From Deltaproteobacteria bacterium (GTDB lineage Bacteria > Desulfobacterota > Desulfovibrionia > Desulfovibrionales > Desulfovibrionaceae), in NCBI GenBank assembly GCA_025350085.1, contig JANXYI010000169.1:1-8692 (forward strand): a stretch of DNA of 8,692 nucleotides, written 5' to 3'. The position numbers and the translations under genes were made by a program. Shown here piece after piece: positions 7,342-8,692 of the stretch. Within the stretch, counting starts at the first letter, position 1; every line of letters begins with the position of its first letter. Under the pieces are notes generated by a model. That model was not told the origin of the DNA and did not search any database. It saw nothing but the letters and a program-made list of their open reading frames with translations.

Positions 7342-8595
7342 CTACCCCGGCAGGGCCGTGACCACGGCCACGGCCTTGAGCCCGCGCTTCTCACCGGTGA
7401 AGCCCAGGCCCTCCTCAGTGGTGGCCTTGACGTTCACGGCCCCGGGCGCAAGCTCCAGCAGCTGGGCGATCTGCGCGGCCATGCGGGCCTTGTGCGGGCC
7501 GAGCTTCGGGATCTGGGCAATGACGGTCAGATCCGCATGCACGGGCCGAAAGCCCGCGGCGCGCACAAGGCGCAGGGCCTCGGTGACGAACACGGCGCTC
7601 GGCATGTTCTCGAAGCGCGCGTTGGTGTCCGGAAAGAGTTGGCCGAGATCCCCGGCGCAGGCAATGCCCAAAAGCGCGTCGGTGAGCGCGTGCAGCAGCA
7701 CGTCGCCGTCCGAGTGGGCGATGACCATGGGCGCGCCCGGGATGGCGATGCCGCCGAGGATCATGGGCCTAGCCTGGGCATGCGTCTCGCTGGACCCGAG
7801 GTAGCGGTGCACGTCATAGCCCCAGCCCGTGCGCGGGGGGGGCTTCGCCCCGTTCATGGTGGATGTCAGCAGGTCAAGGTCGGCCGGGGTGGTGATCTTC
7901 ACATTGGCCTCCTCGCCGGGGACGATGATGACAGGGTGTCCGGCGCGCTCCATGAGGCCCGCGTCGTCCGTGACCTCCCAGAGCTCAGCCTCGGCGCGGG
8001 CGTGGGCGGCGGCGAGCGGGGCCAGCAGGAAGCCCTGGGGCGTCTGCACGGCGCGCAGGCAGGCGCGGTCCGGGGTGTCCACAACAAGGTTGCCCAGGTC
8101 CACGGCCTTGATGGTGTCCGTGACCGCAAGGCCGGGGATGGCGGCCACGGCCTTCCCCGAAAGGGCCGCGGCCACGCGGCGGACCAGCTCGGCCGAGACA
8201 AAGGGCCGGGCGCTGTCGTGCACGAGCACGGCTGTGCAGTCTTTCGGCAGTTCAGCCAGGCCCAGGCGCACGGAGTCCTGCCGGCGCAGGCCGCCAGCGG
8301 TACAGCGCCAGGGCAGGCCAAGGGGGTCCCCGGCGTCCAGCTCCGCCACCACGGCAGCCTGGCGTTCCAGATCCTCGGGCGGGAACACGAACACAAGGCC
8401 GCGTACGGCCTGTACGCGGGCCAGGGTGCGGGCGCTGTGCCAGAACAGGGGCGCGCCCTCGAGATCGAGATACTGCTTGCGGAGGGCCGCAGCGCCGCCT
8501 TGCGCCAGGGCCGGGGCCAATCTGGCGCCGCTGCCCGCGGCCAGCAGCACTGCCCAGAGGTGCGTGTCGGGATGTTGCTGGCCTGTGCTGGTCAT
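7342..8595 (-). CDS. ispDF: Bifunctional IspD/IspF (MEP cytidylyltransferase / MECDP synthase)
   Basis: A 417-residue cytoplasmic enzyme of the MEP isoprenoid pathway. The IspD half (~12-245) transfers CMP from CTP to methylerythritol 4-phosphate. It shows the nucleotide loop LLAAGSGARL (17-26), RKQYL (39-43), HDSARPF (126-132), the AAIPGLAVTDTIK strand-loop (151-163), RAVQTPQGF (181-189) and the C-terminal VTDDAGLMER (208-217). The IspF half (~256-417) cyclises the CDP-linked intermediate. It shows the metal ligands D261 and H263 (GYDVH) and H302 (LLHALTDALLG), the AHSDGDV loop (293-299), DLGQLFPDT (316-324), NVKATTEEGLGFTG (388-401), all matching E. coli IspF landmarks. Fusion of the two is known in several proteobacterial groups. 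ATG at 8595 has only a weak AAGG upstream but fits the N terminus of the family. The IspD loop between GARL and RKQYL is a few residues longer than typical. No functional link to the signalling genes is implied. Confidence 0.97.
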   Translation of the reverse strand: MTSTGQQHPDTHLWAVLLAAGSGARLAPALAQGGAAALRKQYLDLEGAPLFWHSARTLARVQAVRGLVFVFPPEDLERQAAVVAELDAGDPLGLPWRCTAGGLRRQDSVRLGLAELPKDCTAVLVHDSARPFVSAELVRRVAAALSGKAVAAIPGLAVTDTIKAVDLGNLVVDTPDRACLRAVQTPQGFLLAPLAAAHARAEAELWEVTDDAGLMERAGHPVIIVPGEEANVKITTPADLDLLTSTMNGAKPPPRTGWGYDVHRYLGSSETHAQARPMILGGIAIPGAPMVIAHSDGDVLLHALTDALLGIACAGDLGQLFPDTNARFENMPSAVFVTEALRLVRAAGFRPVHADLTVIAQIPKLGPHKARMAAQIAQLLELAPGAVNVKATTEEGLGFTGEKRGLKAVAVVTALPG

Positions 8596-8634
8596 GGGTA
8601 CCGGCCTTGTGCTGCGCGGTGGTGTGGGAAGAAG

Positions 8635-8684
8635 CCGAGGGGGCGCTGCCCCTCGGGCTCCCCCGCAAGGGGGCGTGCCCCTTG
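8635..8684. repeat. GC-rich hairpin cluster at the right edge
   Basis: CCGAGGGG / CCCCTCGG (8635-8642 with 8649-8656) forms an eight-base-pair stem. Just after it, CAAGGGG / CCCCTTG (8666-8672 with 8678-8684) forms a seven-base-pair stem, with CCCCC-gcaa-GGGGG (8660-8673) as a competing fold. The AAGGGG/CCCCTT stem resembles that of the 3' module at 4093-4126, but GCCTCCGGCGGCC is not seen here. This is probably the 3' region or terminator of a gene beyond the window, upstream of ispDF. The 97 bases after 8595 hold no coding region I can support. Confidence 0.45.
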
Positions 8685-8692
8685 GCAGTGGG

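Overview
This is a GC-rich window whose gene content points to a sulfate-reducing Desulfovibrio-type bacterium (Desulfovibrionales). That placement is an inference. It rests on a TauE/SafE exporter next to a universal-stress-type protein, a fused ispDF gene, a two-component pair of the NtrC class, and GCCTCCGGCGGCC intergenic hairpins of a kind I associate with that group. No marker gene in the window proves the taxonomy.

Layout. Positions 1-1606 hold a leftward run of four genes: a 57-residue protein, a UspA-like protein, a 98-residue two-helix membrane protein, and the N-terminal 155 residues of a TauE/SafE permease cut by the window edge. Positions 1607-1999 are a divergent control region. 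It contains two copies of the dyad GTTGC-N5-GCAAC, a sigma-54-like -24/-12 element between them, and weaker sigma-70-like candidates. Positions 2000-4078 encode, rightward, a LonA-type ATP-dependent protease that lacks the usual Lon substrate-binding N domain and has a complete response-regulator receiver domain inserted between the Lon neck helices and the AAA+ core. Positions 4079-4408 are a convergent intergenic region packed with hairpins, including one structured module present downstream of both flanking genes. Positions 4409-7227 encode, leftward, a membrane histidine kinase and an NtrC-class sigma-54 activator that overlap by four bases. Positions 7342-8595 encode, leftward, bifunctional IspDF of the MEP isoprenoid pathway. 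The last ~97 bases are non-coding and contain more GC-rich hairpins.

How the genes may work together. The receiver in the Lon-like protease keeps every phosphorylation residue and closely resembles the receiver of the convergent NtrC-type regulator, so the single kinase here may phosphorylate both. One output would be sigma-54-dependent transcription and the other signal-gated proteolysis. The sigma-54-like element upstream of the protease gene, bracketed by paired dyads, would fit control of the protease by an NtrC-type activator. This wiring is inference. What is directly visible is the domain architecture, the intact catalytic residues, the dyads and the gene order.

The leftward UspA/TauE run shares the divergent control region but I see no sequence evidence of a functional link beyond that. 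IspDF is ordinary housekeeping. I see no tRNA, rRNA, CRISPR array, insertion sequence or prophage gene.
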